DNA of 16,532 bases. Source: Paracoccaceae bacterium (GTDB taxonomy: Bacteria > Pseudomonadota > Alphaproteobacteria > Rhodobacterales > Rhodobacteraceae). Below, piece after piece: positions 7,621 to 15,192 of this stretch. The position numbers and the translations under genes were made by a program. The stretch lies in NCBI GenBank assembly GCA_007119835.1, contig SKOX01000405.1:1-16532 (forward strand), read 5' to 3'. The notes under the pieces were generated by a model, which saw nothing but the letters and a program-made list of their open reading frames with translations, was not told where the DNA came from and searched no databases. Position 1 is the first letter of the stretch. Each line of letters opens with the position of its first letter.

Positions 7621-8633
7621 CCACCGCCACACGACAAGACACGTCCGACGCCGAAATTGCCGAACTGGAGCGCCTGCGCGCCGCGCTTCAATCAGCGCGC
7701 GAGGGGATGGCCGATACGGTAATCGGCCAGGGCGATGCCGTCGAACTGATGCTCATCGGGCTGATCGCGGGAGGGCATGTCCTGCTGGAGGGACCACCCG
7801 GCGTCGGCAAGACCCTTATGGTCCGCTCTCTGGCGCGCGTGACGGGGCTGTCGTTCTCGCGCATCCAGTTCACACCCGACCTGATGCCTGCCGACATCAC
7901 CGGGTCGATGGTGCTGGTGCCCGATTCCGAGGGTCGCAACCGGCTCGAATTCCGCATGGGGCCGGTCTTTGCGCAGCTCCTGTTGGCCGACGAGATCAAC
8001 CGCGCCACCCCGCGCACCCAATCGGCGCTGCTCGAGGCGATGCAGGAGGGGACCATCTCGGCTGCGGGCAAGAGCATGGCACTTCCCAGCCCGTTCTTCG
8101 TTCTGGCCACCCAGAACCCGATCGAGATGGAGGGCACCTACACGCTTCCGGAAGCCCAGATCGACCGGTTTCTGTTCCGCATCGACATTTCCTATCCTTC
8201 CGCGGAGGTGCTGTCGGGCATTCTCAATGCCACGACTGGCATCGACACGGTCGAGCAGTCGCAGATGATTACCCCTGACGATATCCTTCAACTTCAGAAA
8301 CTGGTGCGCGCGGTGCCGCTGGCCGAGCCGCTGCGCAAGGGAGTGGCGCGCTTCTGCCTGCTTACGCAGCCCGGCGCTTCCGACGCGGATGCCGATGTGA
8401 CGCGCTACATCCGCTTCGGAGTCAGCCCCCGCGGAGCGCAGTCGCTGGTGCTTGCCGCCAAGGCGCACGCGCTTCTGAGCGGCGCCAACCACGTCTCGGT
8501 CGAGGACATGCGCGCGGTGCTTCAGCCCGTGGTGCGTCACCGCGTGCAACCCAATTTCGAGGGGCGTGCGGCGGATGTCGATGTTCCCGCACTGATGCTG
8601 CGCCTGTTCGATCGCGCCATGAGGGCCAACTGA
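7617..8633 (+). CDS. MoxR-family AAA+ ATPase
   Basis: A 338-residue cytoplasmic ATPase. The frame is open upstream inside the VWA gene, but ATG 7617 overlaps that gene's stop as ATGA and has AAGGGAGAG at 7604-7612, so this start is chosen. Visible motifs: Walker A GPPGVGKT (59-66), Walker B LLLADEIN (121-128), sensor 1 LATQNP (163-168), then QIDRF (181-185), followed by the helical AAA lid. MoxR proteins work with VWA-domain proteins as chaperone-like machines for metalloenzyme or quinoprotein maturation; the founding member lies in a methanol dehydrogenase cluster (moxR/mxaR). The next gene, encoding a DUF58 protein, begins inside its stop codon (TGATG), giving the classical MoxR-DUF58-VWA grouping. 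Confidence 0.95.
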   Translation: MTTATRQDTSDAEIAELERLRAALQSAREGMADTVIGQGDAVELMLIGLIAGGHVLLEGPPGVGKTLMVRSLARVTGLSFSRIQFTPDLMPADITGSMVLVPDSEGRNRLEFRMGPVFAQLLLADEINRATPRTQSALLEAMQEGTISAAGKSMALPSPFFVLATQNPIEMEGTYTLPEAQIDRFLFRIDISYPSAEVLSGILNATTGIDTVEQSQMITPDDILQLQKLVRAVPLAEPLRKGVARFCLLTQPGASDADADVTRYIRFGVSPRGAQSLVLAAKAHALLSGANHVSVEDMRAVLQPVVRHRVQPNFEGRAADVDVPALMLRLFDRAMRAN

Positions 8634-9511
8634 TGCAACAGCCCCCGGCCAGCCTGCTCGACCGGCTCTCCACCTCGCGCCTGATGCCGGTGCGCGCCCT
8701 GCCTTCCGCGGGGATTGGTGAGCGGCAGTCGCGTCAGAAGGGCGCGGGCATGGAGTTCATCGATCACCGCCCATATCACGAGGGTGATGATATCCGTCAT
8801 CTCGACCCGCATGTCATGGCCCGAACGGGCGATCCGGTGATCCGCGAATACGCTCAGAGCCGGCAGCTTCCGGTGACCGTGCTACTCGATTTGAGCGAGT
8901 CCATGATCGCGCGGGAGGGCGCGAAGCACCGTCTGGCCACCCAAATCGCCCAGGTTCTGGGATATGTGGCGTTGGCTGCGGGAGATCGGGTGCAGGTGGT
9001 GGTGACCAGTGGCAACGGGTTGATCTGGTCGCCGCGCTGGCAGGGGGGTGCGCGCGCAGAGGCACTGTTTGGATGGATCGACGAGCAGATTTTGGGCGGG
9101 GCCGCGAGCTTTGCCGACGCCTTGCGTCAGGTGCCCGAGCACCTGCCCGCGCGCGGGTTGCTCATCCTGATCAGCGACTGGTGGGACAGGGGCATCCGCG
9201 AGCGACTGGATGCGCTCGACGTCGCCGGCCAGGACGTGATTGCCGTGCAGGTGCTCGCCGCGCACGAACGCAGCCCCGAGCTGATCGGCCGGGGTGTGGT
9301 GATGCTGCGTGACGCCGAAAGCGAAGAGGAAGCCGAAGTGGAGATCAACGAGCCCACACTTCGCCGCTACGCGGCGCTGCTGGAGGCGTGGCAGGGCGAG
9401 CTGCGCGACTTTTTCGCGGCGCGGCAATGGCAGTTCTTTGCATTGGATACGCGCGACGACCTGACGGAGTTCTGCATGCGCACGCTGCGCGCGAGGGGGG
9501 TACTGTCATGA
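8633..9511 (+). CDS. DUF58 protein (MxaS-like) partner of MoxR
   Basis: A 292-residue soluble protein. The DUF58 signature region is clear: FIDHRPYHEGDDIRHLDPH (42-60) followed by MARTGDPVIREY (62-73), the usual Y-x-x-G-D-D-x-R-x-I-D-W-x-x-x-A-R pattern with Asp-Pro replacing the common Asp-Trp. It runs straight into a VWA-like fold with a MIDAS-type D86-x-S88-x-S90 motif. Start and stop both overlap neighbours: TGATG with the MoxR gene and ATGA at 9508-9511 with the ABC ATPase gene. DUF58 proteins accompany MoxR ATPases; MxaS in methylotrophs is the closest functional analogue. It has no membrane segment, unlike many DUF58 proteins, so it probably acts on the cytoplasmic side with MoxR. Confidence 0.92.
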   Translation: MQQPPASLLDRLSTSRLMPVRALPSAGIGERQSRQKGAGMEFIDHRPYHEGDDIRHLDPHVMARTGDPVIREYAQSRQLPVTVLLDLSESMIAREGAKHRLATQIAQVLGYVALAAGDRVQVVVTSGNGLIWSPRWQGGARAEALFGWIDEQILGGAASFADALRQVPEHLPARGLLILISDWWDRGIRERLDALDVAGQDVIAVQVLAAHERSPELIGRGVVMLRDAESEEEAEVEINEPTLRRYAALLEAWQGELRDFFAARQWQFFALDTRDDLTEFCMRTLRARGVLS

Positions 9512-10482
9512 GCACGCAATCCGCTGCCGCGCCAGCTGCAATTGTCGTGGAGGAGGTAAGCAAGCGCTTCGGGCGGGTCGTGGCGCTGGACGGGGTTTCG
9601 CTGCGGGTCGAAAACGGCGAGATGTTCGCGCTTCTCGGTCCGAACGGGGCGGGCAAGTCCACGCTGATCGATCTACTCTGCACGATCGGCCAGGCGGATT
9701 CGGGCTCGATCACGGTGAATGGCGAGAGCGCCATGCGCCATCCCGTCCGCATCCGTCGCAAGATCGGCGTCGTCTTTCAGGAATCGACCGTCGATACCCG
9801 GCTGACAGTGATGGAAAATCTGGAATTCCACGGACTCGTCTATCAGATGCGCCGCAGCGACCGGCGCCGGCGCATCGAAGAGATGCTCGATCTTCTGGAA
9901 CTCACCGACTGGCACGGCACGGTGGTGCGCACCCTGTCATCGGGGATGAAGCGGCGATTGGAGATCGCGCGCGCGCTCATGCACGAGCCGCAGATCCTCT
10001 TTCTCGACGAGCCGACCCTGGGGCTGGATGCGCAGTCACGCGCGCGGATATGGGACTACATCACGCGACTGCGCGAGAACGAAAACATCACCGTTCTGGT
10101 GACGACGCATTACCTTGAAGAGGTCGAATCCTGCGATCATGTCTGCATTATTGACCATGGTCGCATTCTTGCTGACGGGACTCCCACCCAGCTCAAGTCC
10201 GAACATGGCACGGCGCTGATCCGCGCCACGCCCAACGCACCCGACGTGGCTGCGCGGATTCGGGACCGTTTTCAGGGGGTTGTGGACGGAGCTGAAGGGC
10301 AAATCATTATCCCGCTGGAAGAAACCGGCGGGGTCGATCGGCTTTTCAGCGAATTCGGATCGGGCCTTCAGCAGGTCGAGATCGACCAGCCGAGCCTGGA
10401 GAGTGTGTTCCTGTCGCTGACCGGGCGCGATCTTCGCGAGGCGCCACCGGCACCCGCGCGCAAGGGGGGACGCAATGCGTAA
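9508..10482 (+). CDS. ABC transporter ATPase, PedB/DrrA-like (PQQ-alcohol system)
   Basis: A 324-residue ATPase of the DrrA/NodI/CcmA type that pairs with ABC-2 permeases. Motifs: Walker A GPNGAGKS (44-51), signature LSSGM (143-147), Walker B ILFLDEPT (163-170), D-loop LGLD, H-loop TTHYLEE, and the typical C-terminal ending QPSLESVFLSLTGR. ATG 9508 overlaps the DUF58 stop and has GAGGGGGG at 9492-9499. ATPases of this type occur next to PQQ-dependent alcohol dehydrogenases (PedB of the phenylethanol ped cluster). Its expected ABC-2 partner is not the next gene but the one at 13224, with an SsuABC-type importer in between. Direction and substrate of transport are unknown. Confidence 0.88.
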   Translation: MSTQSAAAPAAIVVEEVSKRFGRVVALDGVSLRVENGEMFALLGPNGAGKSTLIDLLCTIGQADSGSITVNGESAMRHPVRIRRKIGVVFQESTVDTRLTVMENLEFHGLVYQMRRSDRRRRIEEMLDLLELTDWHGTVVRTLSSGMKRRLEIARALMHEPQILFLDEPTLGLDAQSRARIWDYITRLRENENITVLVTTHYLEEVESCDHVCIIDHGRILADGTPTQLKSEHGTALIRATPNAPDVAARIRDRFQGVVDGAEGQIIIPLEETGGVDRLFSEFGSGLQQVEIDQPSLESVFLSLTGRDLREAPPAPARKGGRNA

Positions 10483-11266
10483 CGGCAATGCAGCGGGCAC
10501 CGCGCAGCCCTCCGACCATATTGGCGGCTGGACGGTCGCGCTTTTGCGGCTGGCATTTCTCGGGCTGCTGATGTTCCTGTGGTGGATCGCCTCGATCTAT
10601 GTGGCGCGCAACCTCATCCCATCGCCGCTGGAGACATGGGAGGCGGCCAAGCAACTTTTTGCCGCCGGGCGCTGGCAGGACGCGGTCCGCGCGAGCATGG
10701 CAACTTACGGCTCAGGATATCTCGCCGCCGCAGCCGTCGCAATTCCGCTGGGGCTGCTGATGGGCGCGTTCAACGTGCTGGGCAAGACGCTCGAGATCTA
10801 CGTCTACGCGCTCTCCGCCACGCCGCGCGTGGCCTTCATCCCGCTCATCATCGTGCTGCTGGGCCTGGGGTTCGAGGCGAAGATGTTCATCGTCTTTCTC
10901 GGCGCGGTGATGCCCATCATCATCAACACCTATGCCGGCGTCCGCCAGGCAGATGCGGATCTGGTCGAAATGGCACGCTCCGTCGGGGCGGGACGCTTCC
11001 GGATCTTCACGCAGATCGTGCTGCCCGGGGCCTTGCCGTTCGTGATCGTCGGGCTGCGCCTGGGAGCGACGATCGGGTTGATCAATACGGTAGTGGCGGA
11101 ACTCTATACCGCAATCGGGGGTCTTGGCGGGCTCCTGGCGGTCTACGGCAACACCTTTCGCATGGCGGAGTACTTCGTGATCGTGCTCACGCTCGCTGGT
11201 ATCGGCGTCATCGTGACCGAGGCGCTGCGCTATGTGGAACTCAGGCTGGGCAGGTGGCGCAGATAG
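10475..11266 (+). CDS. ABC importer permease (SsuC/TauC/NrtB-like)
   Basis: A 263-residue inner-membrane protein with about six hydrophobic segments and the binding-protein-dependent permease (EAA) loop near residues 167-190: ARSVGAGRFRIFTQIVLPGA. LIPSPLETW (about 49-57) is the conserved entry motif of SsuC/TauC permeases. The gene overlaps the end of the preceding ATPase gene by 8 bp and has AAGGGGGGA at 10462-10470, so it is translationally coupled. With the binding protein and ATPase that follow it makes a complete importer of the sulfonate/taurine/nitrate type. The cargo cannot be read from sequence; given the locus, a small organic acid, alcohol-derived product or cofactor-related compound is a guess. 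Confidence 0.9.
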   Translation: MRNGNAAGTAQPSDHIGGWTVALLRLAFLGLLMFLWWIASIYVARNLIPSPLETWEAAKQLFAAGRWQDAVRASMATYGSGYLAAAAVAIPLGLLMGAFNVLGKTLEIYVYALSATPRVAFIPLIIVLLGLGFEAKMFIVFLGAVMPIIINTYAGVRQADADLVEMARSVGAGRFRIFTQIVLPGALPFVIVGLRLGATIGLINTVVAELYTAIGGLGGLLAVYGNTFRMAEYFVIVLTLAGIGVIVTEALRYVELRLGRWRR

Positions 11267-11303
11267 CCACGGGCCCATATCACTCAACCAAGGGAGGATG
11301 ACA

Positions 11304-12332
11304 ATGACATATCGAAACACCAAGGGCGCTGCAGTGGTCGCCGCGCTGACGATCGCGTTGAGCGCCCCGGCGGCGTCGGCCGACAGCTTCAGGCTGATCG
11401 TGACCGATCTGGAGGCGCCGCTGGTGCCGAACTCCGTGATGGAGCTGGCGATCGGACTGGGCTATTACGAGGAAGAAGGTGTCGATGTCGAACTCGTGCG
11501 CGTCCAGCAGACGCCTTCGGCCCTCGCGGCGCTGCAGGCGGGCGAGGGCGAGATGGCAAATATCAGTGTCAGCGCCCTGCTACAGCTCGTGGCCGGCGGC
11601 GTCGATGATCTGCGCGCAGTGACCTCGCCGAACAAGGCGCTGCCGTTCCTGATCGCCGCGAATGAAGGCATCGCCACACCCGCCGATGTTGCCGGTAACC
11701 GGTTCGGTGTCGGTCGGGTGGGTAGCCTCGACTACTCGCTCAGCTCTGCCGTGCTGGGCGCCGCCGGGGTCGATCTCGACTCGGATGTTGAGCTTATCGG
11801 ACTCGGCCAGCCCACCGTACGCGCACAGGCTTTGGCGGCCGGGCAGATCGACGCGACTACCATGTCGATCGGCGTGTGGACATCGCTGCCCGACAAGGAA
11901 GGGCTGCACATCCTAGTCTCGCAGGACGACTATTACGACGCCGCACCGGTGGTGAACAAGGTCAACATCGTGACCAGCGAGACGCTGGAGGAACGCGGTG
12001 AAGATGTGGAGGCGGTGATCCGCGCCCTGATGCGTCTGAGCCGCGATTTTGCCGACGACCCGGCGATGTGGGTGGACGCCATGACCGAGGCGCGCCCCGA
12101 TGTCGCGCGCGAGACGCTCGAAATGCTCGGCGAAGCATTTGTCGACAGCTGGAGCGTCAATGGCGGCATCAGCGCTGAGGAACTGACCTATACCGCCGAC
12201 TGGCTCTATGAGGGGGAGGATTTTCAGGATCTTCGCCGCGTGGATCTGGGAGAATGGGTCGAATTCGGTCCTGTCGATGCCGTGCTCGAAGACCTTGGCG
12301 TCATGGACGGCATGGACCAGCCGGCGCGATGA
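11304..12332 (+). CDS. Periplasmic substrate-binding protein, SsuA/NMT1-like
   Basis: A 342-residue secreted protein. ATG 11304 is chosen over 11232 and 11298 because AGGGAGG at 11291-11297 gives 6-nt spacing only for 11304. The signal peptide is MTYRNTKGAAVVAALTIALS with a likely cut after ASA (near residue 25). The mature part follows the NMT1/SsuA pattern: ELAIGLGYYEEEGVDVELV, then GEGEMANISVSALLQLVAGG, then a hinge near PADVAGNRFGVGR, and a C-terminal helical region. It supplies the binding component for the permease at 10475 and the ATPase at 12329, whose start codon overlaps its stop as ATGA. The ligand is unknown. Confidence 0.88.
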   Translation: MTYRNTKGAAVVAALTIALSAPAASADSFRLIVTDLEAPLVPNSVMELAIGLGYYEEEGVDVELVRVQQTPSALAALQAGEGEMANISVSALLQLVAGGVDDLRAVTSPNKALPFLIAANEGIATPADVAGNRFGVGRVGSLDYSLSSAVLGAAGVDLDSDVELIGLGQPTVRAQALAAGQIDATTMSIGVWTSLPDKEGLHILVSQDDYYDAAPVVNKVNIVTSETLEERGEDVEAVIRALMRLSRDFADDPAMWVDAMTEARPDVARETLEMLGEAFVDSWSVNGGISAEELTYTADWLYEGEDFQDLRRVDLGEWVEFGPVDAVLEDLGVMDGMDQPAR

Positions 12333-13183
12333 CATCGGCACCCGCGTCACGGAACCTTGCCCGGGCGCGGCGCTCCACCGGGGCACCGCCGCAGCTCGTG
12401 CTCGACGGGGTGGCGAAGCGCTTTCGCCGCCCCGACGGGACGTTGATAACGGCTCTCGACGGCGTTTCGCTCGGCGTGAGGGATCGAGAGTTCGTGGCGC
12501 TTATCGGACCGTCGGGTTGCGGCAAGACCACGATCCTGCGGATCGCCAACGGATTGCTGAGACCCGACTCCGGCAGCGTGCTGCTGTCGAACGCGCCCCC
12601 CGAACCCGGTCCCGGGGCCGGGTTCGTGTTCCAGTCTTTCCGCCTGATCCCCTGGGCCACCGTGCGTCGTAATGTCGAGTTTGCGCTTCAGGAGCTGCCG
12701 CTATCGCGCAAGGAGCGCGCGGAGCGCGCGCTGCACTATATCGGGCTCGTCGGCTTGTCGCGCTTTGCGGAGAGCTACCCAGGCCAGCTTTCGGGGGGCA
12801 TGAGCCAGCGCGTCGCGCTGGCCCGTGCGTTGGCGGTGGAGCCGCAGATCCTGCTGATGGACGAACCCTTTGCAAGCCTCGACGCCCAGACCCGCGAACT
12901 GATGCAGATGGAGCTGATGTCGGTCTGGGAGCGCCAGAAGGCAATGGTACTTTTCGTCACCCACAGCGTGGACGAGGCCATAACCCTGGCCGACAAGATT
13001 GTGTTGATGGGCTCCGGGCAGGTGCTCGAAACGATCGATGTCGAGCTCGAGCGACCCCGTTGGACATCGGCGCTGCGCTCGGACCGGCGCTTCGTCGAAC
13101 TGCGTGATCATTTATGGCACCGGATCAGGGAGCTGGTCCTGTCTGACCCGCAGTCGGATTTCTACGGCCGCGATCTCGCGTGA
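12329..13183 (+). CDS. ABC importer ATPase (SsuB/TauB-like)
   Basis: A 284-residue ATPase. The frame is open upstream but ATG 12329 overlaps the preceding stop (ATGA); there is no clear Shine-Dalgarno sequence, so expression probably depends on coupling. Motifs: Walker A GPSGCGKT (60-67), Q-loop FQSFRLIPWATV (101-112), signature LSGGM (154-158), Walker B ILLMDEP (174-180), D-loop ASLDAQT, H-loop FVTHSVDEA. The Q-loop with L-x-P-W and the S-V-D-E-A ending are typical of nitrate/sulfonate/taurine ATPases. It completes the importer with the two preceding genes. A 40-bp gap with GAGAGGAGAG separates it from the ABC-2 permease gene. Confidence 0.92.
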   Translation: MTSAPASRNLARARRSTGAPPQLVLDGVAKRFRRPDGTLITALDGVSLGVRDREFVALIGPSGCGKTTILRIANGLLRPDSGSVLLSNAPPEPGPGAGFVFQSFRLIPWATVRRNVEFALQELPLSRKERAERALHYIGLVGLSRFAESYPGQLSGGMSQRVALARALAVEPQILLMDEPFASLDAQTRELMQMELMSVWERQKAMVLFVTHSVDEAITLADKIVLMGSGQVLETIDVELERPRWTSALRSDRRFVELRDHLWHRIRELVLSDPQSDFYGRDLA

Positions 13184-13223
13184 AAAAGGCGCGGGCGACC
13201 GAAACTGAGAGGAGAGCAAAACC

Positions 13224-14024
13224 GTGGGACTGATCGGGGGCGTCTATGCCATTTGGCTGCGTGAAGTAAAACGATCGCTGCGCGATCGCGGGCAGCTCAT
13301 CGGAGGCATCAGCCGTCCGTTGCTATGGGTGCTGATCCTCGGCATCGGGTTGAACCCCTATTTCCGGGGCGAGGTCTATGGCGAGGTGCGGTTTGTCGTA
13401 CCCTATACCTATCTCCAGTTCATCTTTCCCGCCGTGATCGTGCTCAACATTCTCTATACCTCGATCCAGTCGGCCGTCTCGCTGATTTGGGACCGCGAAT
13501 TCGGCTTCCTGCGCGAGGTTCTGGTATCGCCGATGCCGCGCAATCTGATCCTGCTGGGCAAGGTTCTGGGAGGGGCCACCACGGCGGTGATCCACGGTTG
13601 CCTCGTGCTCGCGGTGGCACGCTTCGTCGATGTGAACCTGACCTGGACGGATATCGCCCATGCGTTGGGCCTGATGTTCCTTCTGGCCTTCGGTTTGACC
13701 TCCTTCGGGATCGTGATCGCCAATTACGTGCGCGGCTTTGAGAGTTTCGGCATCTTTTCCAACGCCGTGATTCTGCCGCTGTACTTCACCGCCAGTTCGG
13801 TGTTTCCGCTCGACCCGTCGCTGACAAGGGCGCAGACGCTCGTCATATATCCCGAATGGCTCGTCCTGCTGGTCGAGATCAATCCGCTGACCTATGCCGT
13901 CGATGCCATGCGCGGCGTTCTTATCAATTTCAATCAGTTCGACCCCATGTTGGGCTATCAGGTTGTCGGGGCAATGGCGATCGGGCTGTTTCTGCTGGCA
14001 ATGTGGGAATTCCGGAAGGTCTGA
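13224..14024 (+). CDS. ABC-2 type permease, PedC-like
   Basis: A 266-residue membrane protein with six hydrophobic segments, beginning at GTG 13224 behind GAGGAG (13209-13214). The core segment SLIWDREFGFLREVLVSPMP (near residues 85-104) is the hallmark cytoplasmic loop of ABC-2 permeases (D-R-E-x-G-x-x-x-x-L-x-x-P), and EINPLTYAVDAMRG near the end is the conserved NP-x-x-Y/R motif. ABC-2 permeases of this kind are encoded beside PQQ-dependent alcohol dehydrogenases as PedC. Its expected partner is the DrrA-like ATPase at 9508. ABC-2 systems are usually exporters, so a role in exporting a toxic aldehyde or alcohol, or in envelope maintenance, is as likely as uptake. Confidence 0.88.
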   Translation: MGLIGGVYAIWLREVKRSLRDRGQLIGGISRPLLWVLILGIGLNPYFRGEVYGEVRFVVPYTYLQFIFPAVIVLNILYTSIQSAVSLIWDREFGFLREVLVSPMPRNLILLGKVLGGATTAVIHGCLVLAVARFVDVNLTWTDIAHALGLMFLLAFGLTSFGIVIANYVRGFESFGIFSNAVILPLYFTASSVFPLDPSLTRAQTLVIYPEWLVLLVEINPLTYAVDAMRGVLINFNQFDPMLGYQVVGAMAIGLFLLAMWEFRKV

Positions 14025-14027
14025 GCC

Positions 14028-14879
14028 GTGCAAGAGAGCATTTTTCCCACCCTGGGTGAGCAGGTCCTGGCGTTCCTGCGCGGGGTCGTGCCTGTCGGGC
14101 TGTGCTTTGCCTTGCTGTTCGCGGTCAGCCTTCTGCCGCCCGATACCGCGTTAAGAGAGGTGGAGGAACGCGGTCGGCTGAGCGTGTGCATGCCGGAAGC
14201 GTATCCGCCGCTGGTCACCGCGGATGCCGACAGGCCCGGCTTTGAGGTCGAACTGGTACAGGAGATCGCGGCGCGCTCGGGCTGGCGGCTGAACGTCGTG
14301 AGGAACCGTTCGATGGGGCGCGATTTCAACCCGCGTTCCTGGCGCATCACCCGCGCCCAGTGTCAGATGATCGCCGGCGGCGTCGCGCTCAGCCAAACGA
14401 CAAAGTCGTTCATGGACACGTCTTCGGGCCATCTCGTCACGGGGTGGATGATGCACTCGCGCGAGCCACTCGAGCTGGGCGTGCGGGACCAGCGCATCGG
14501 CTTCTTCGCCGGGATGACCGGGCTCGACCGGATCGAGCTGGGACAGTTCCTGCGGCGCACGGAGGCCGAGACGATTATCATTCCCTCGCCCGAAGCGTTG
14601 CGCGAGGGACTGGAAACGGGGACCCTAGATGTCGCCATAACCGAGGCACTGCTTGCATCATACACCTTCGGGAACGGGGAGTGGACGAGTGCATGGCTGC
14701 CTGATGAGCTGGGGCGTTTTCCGCTCGGGATGGGGTTCTGGCGAGGCGACACCACAGTGCGCAAGCATGTCGAGGCCATCATGCGCGATCTCGTGGCGGA
14801 GGGCTTTCTGGACGAGCTGGGCGCGCGCTACGGCCTGGAAGCCGATGTATTCTGTCACACCGATGGGGTTTCGTGCTGA
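14028..14879 (+). CDS. Second MoxJ-like family 3 solute-binding protein
   Basis: A 283-residue protein starting at GTG 14028, three bases after the permease stop, with GGAAGG at 14014-14019. A long hydrophilic leader (about 20 residues) precedes one hydrophobic segment near 22-36, so it is either membrane-anchored or has an unusual signal peptide. The family 3 body begins with RLSVCMPEAYPPL (Cys54), GFEVELVQEIAARSGWRLNV, then AQCQMIAGGVAL (Cys112), and ends in the helix RDLVAEGFLDELGARYGLE. The Cys54/Cys112 pair parallels Cys49/Cys111 of the protein encoded at 332, suggesting the same disulfide. Two further cysteines close the protein (276 and 283). Related to quinoprotein-associated MoxJ-type proteins. 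It may serve the PedC-like permease or the dehydrogenase; the sequence does not decide. Confidence 0.75.
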   Translation: MQESIFPTLGEQVLAFLRGVVPVGLCFALLFAVSLLPPDTALREVEERGRLSVCMPEAYPPLVTADADRPGFEVELVQEIAARSGWRLNVVRNRSMGRDFNPRSWRITRAQCQMIAGGVALSQTTKSFMDTSSGHLVTGWMMHSREPLELGVRDQRIGFFAGMTGLDRIELGQFLRRTEAETIIIPSPEALREGLETGTLDVAITEALLASYTFGNGEWTSAWLPDELGRFPLGMGFWRGDTTVRKHVEAIMRDLVAEGFLDELGARYGLEADVFCHTDGVSC

Positions 14880-15192
14880 GCCAGGGACCCAGCCAGACAC
14901 ATATGCTAGGACAGCCGGGACAGGGAAGCGTGACTCTTCAATACTGTAGATATGCCGCCCTTGGGTGCCATCACCAACATTCAGAGATTTCTCGATCCTG
15001 GGCGCCTGGTGGGCACAGGCTTGCGAGTCTCCTGGGCCGCCGCTCATGTCACCAGGAGTATCCGTGCGTCATTTGCAGGAAAGCATGCACTAGAGCGACG
15101 TCATTCGTCCCGCGTGACATGGCGGCTGCGGTGGTTCGTAGGGAGAGACTTGCCGGTGAGCGCATTCGGCAAGAGCGTACGAGGAGAGGGTG
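14880..15192 (+). other. Non-coding gap between the transport block and the LysR gene
   Basis: This 313-bp stretch has visibly lower GC and no GC-rich third-position pattern; frames open through it look non-coding. It should carry the lysR promoter, but I find no convincing -35/-10 pair. It holds an inverted repeat CTCCTGG (15029-15035) / CCAGGAG (15052-15058) with a 16-nt loop, and at 14893-14908 a sequence resembling the complement of the pqqA upstream palindrome. No clear terminator follows the binding-protein gene. Confidence 0.6.

Noticed and set aside
15029..15058. CTCCTGG/CCAGGAG inverted repeat as a terminator for the transport operon
   Set aside because: Seven-base arms, a 16-nt loop and no T run; too weak to call a terminator, mentioned only as a possible leader structure.
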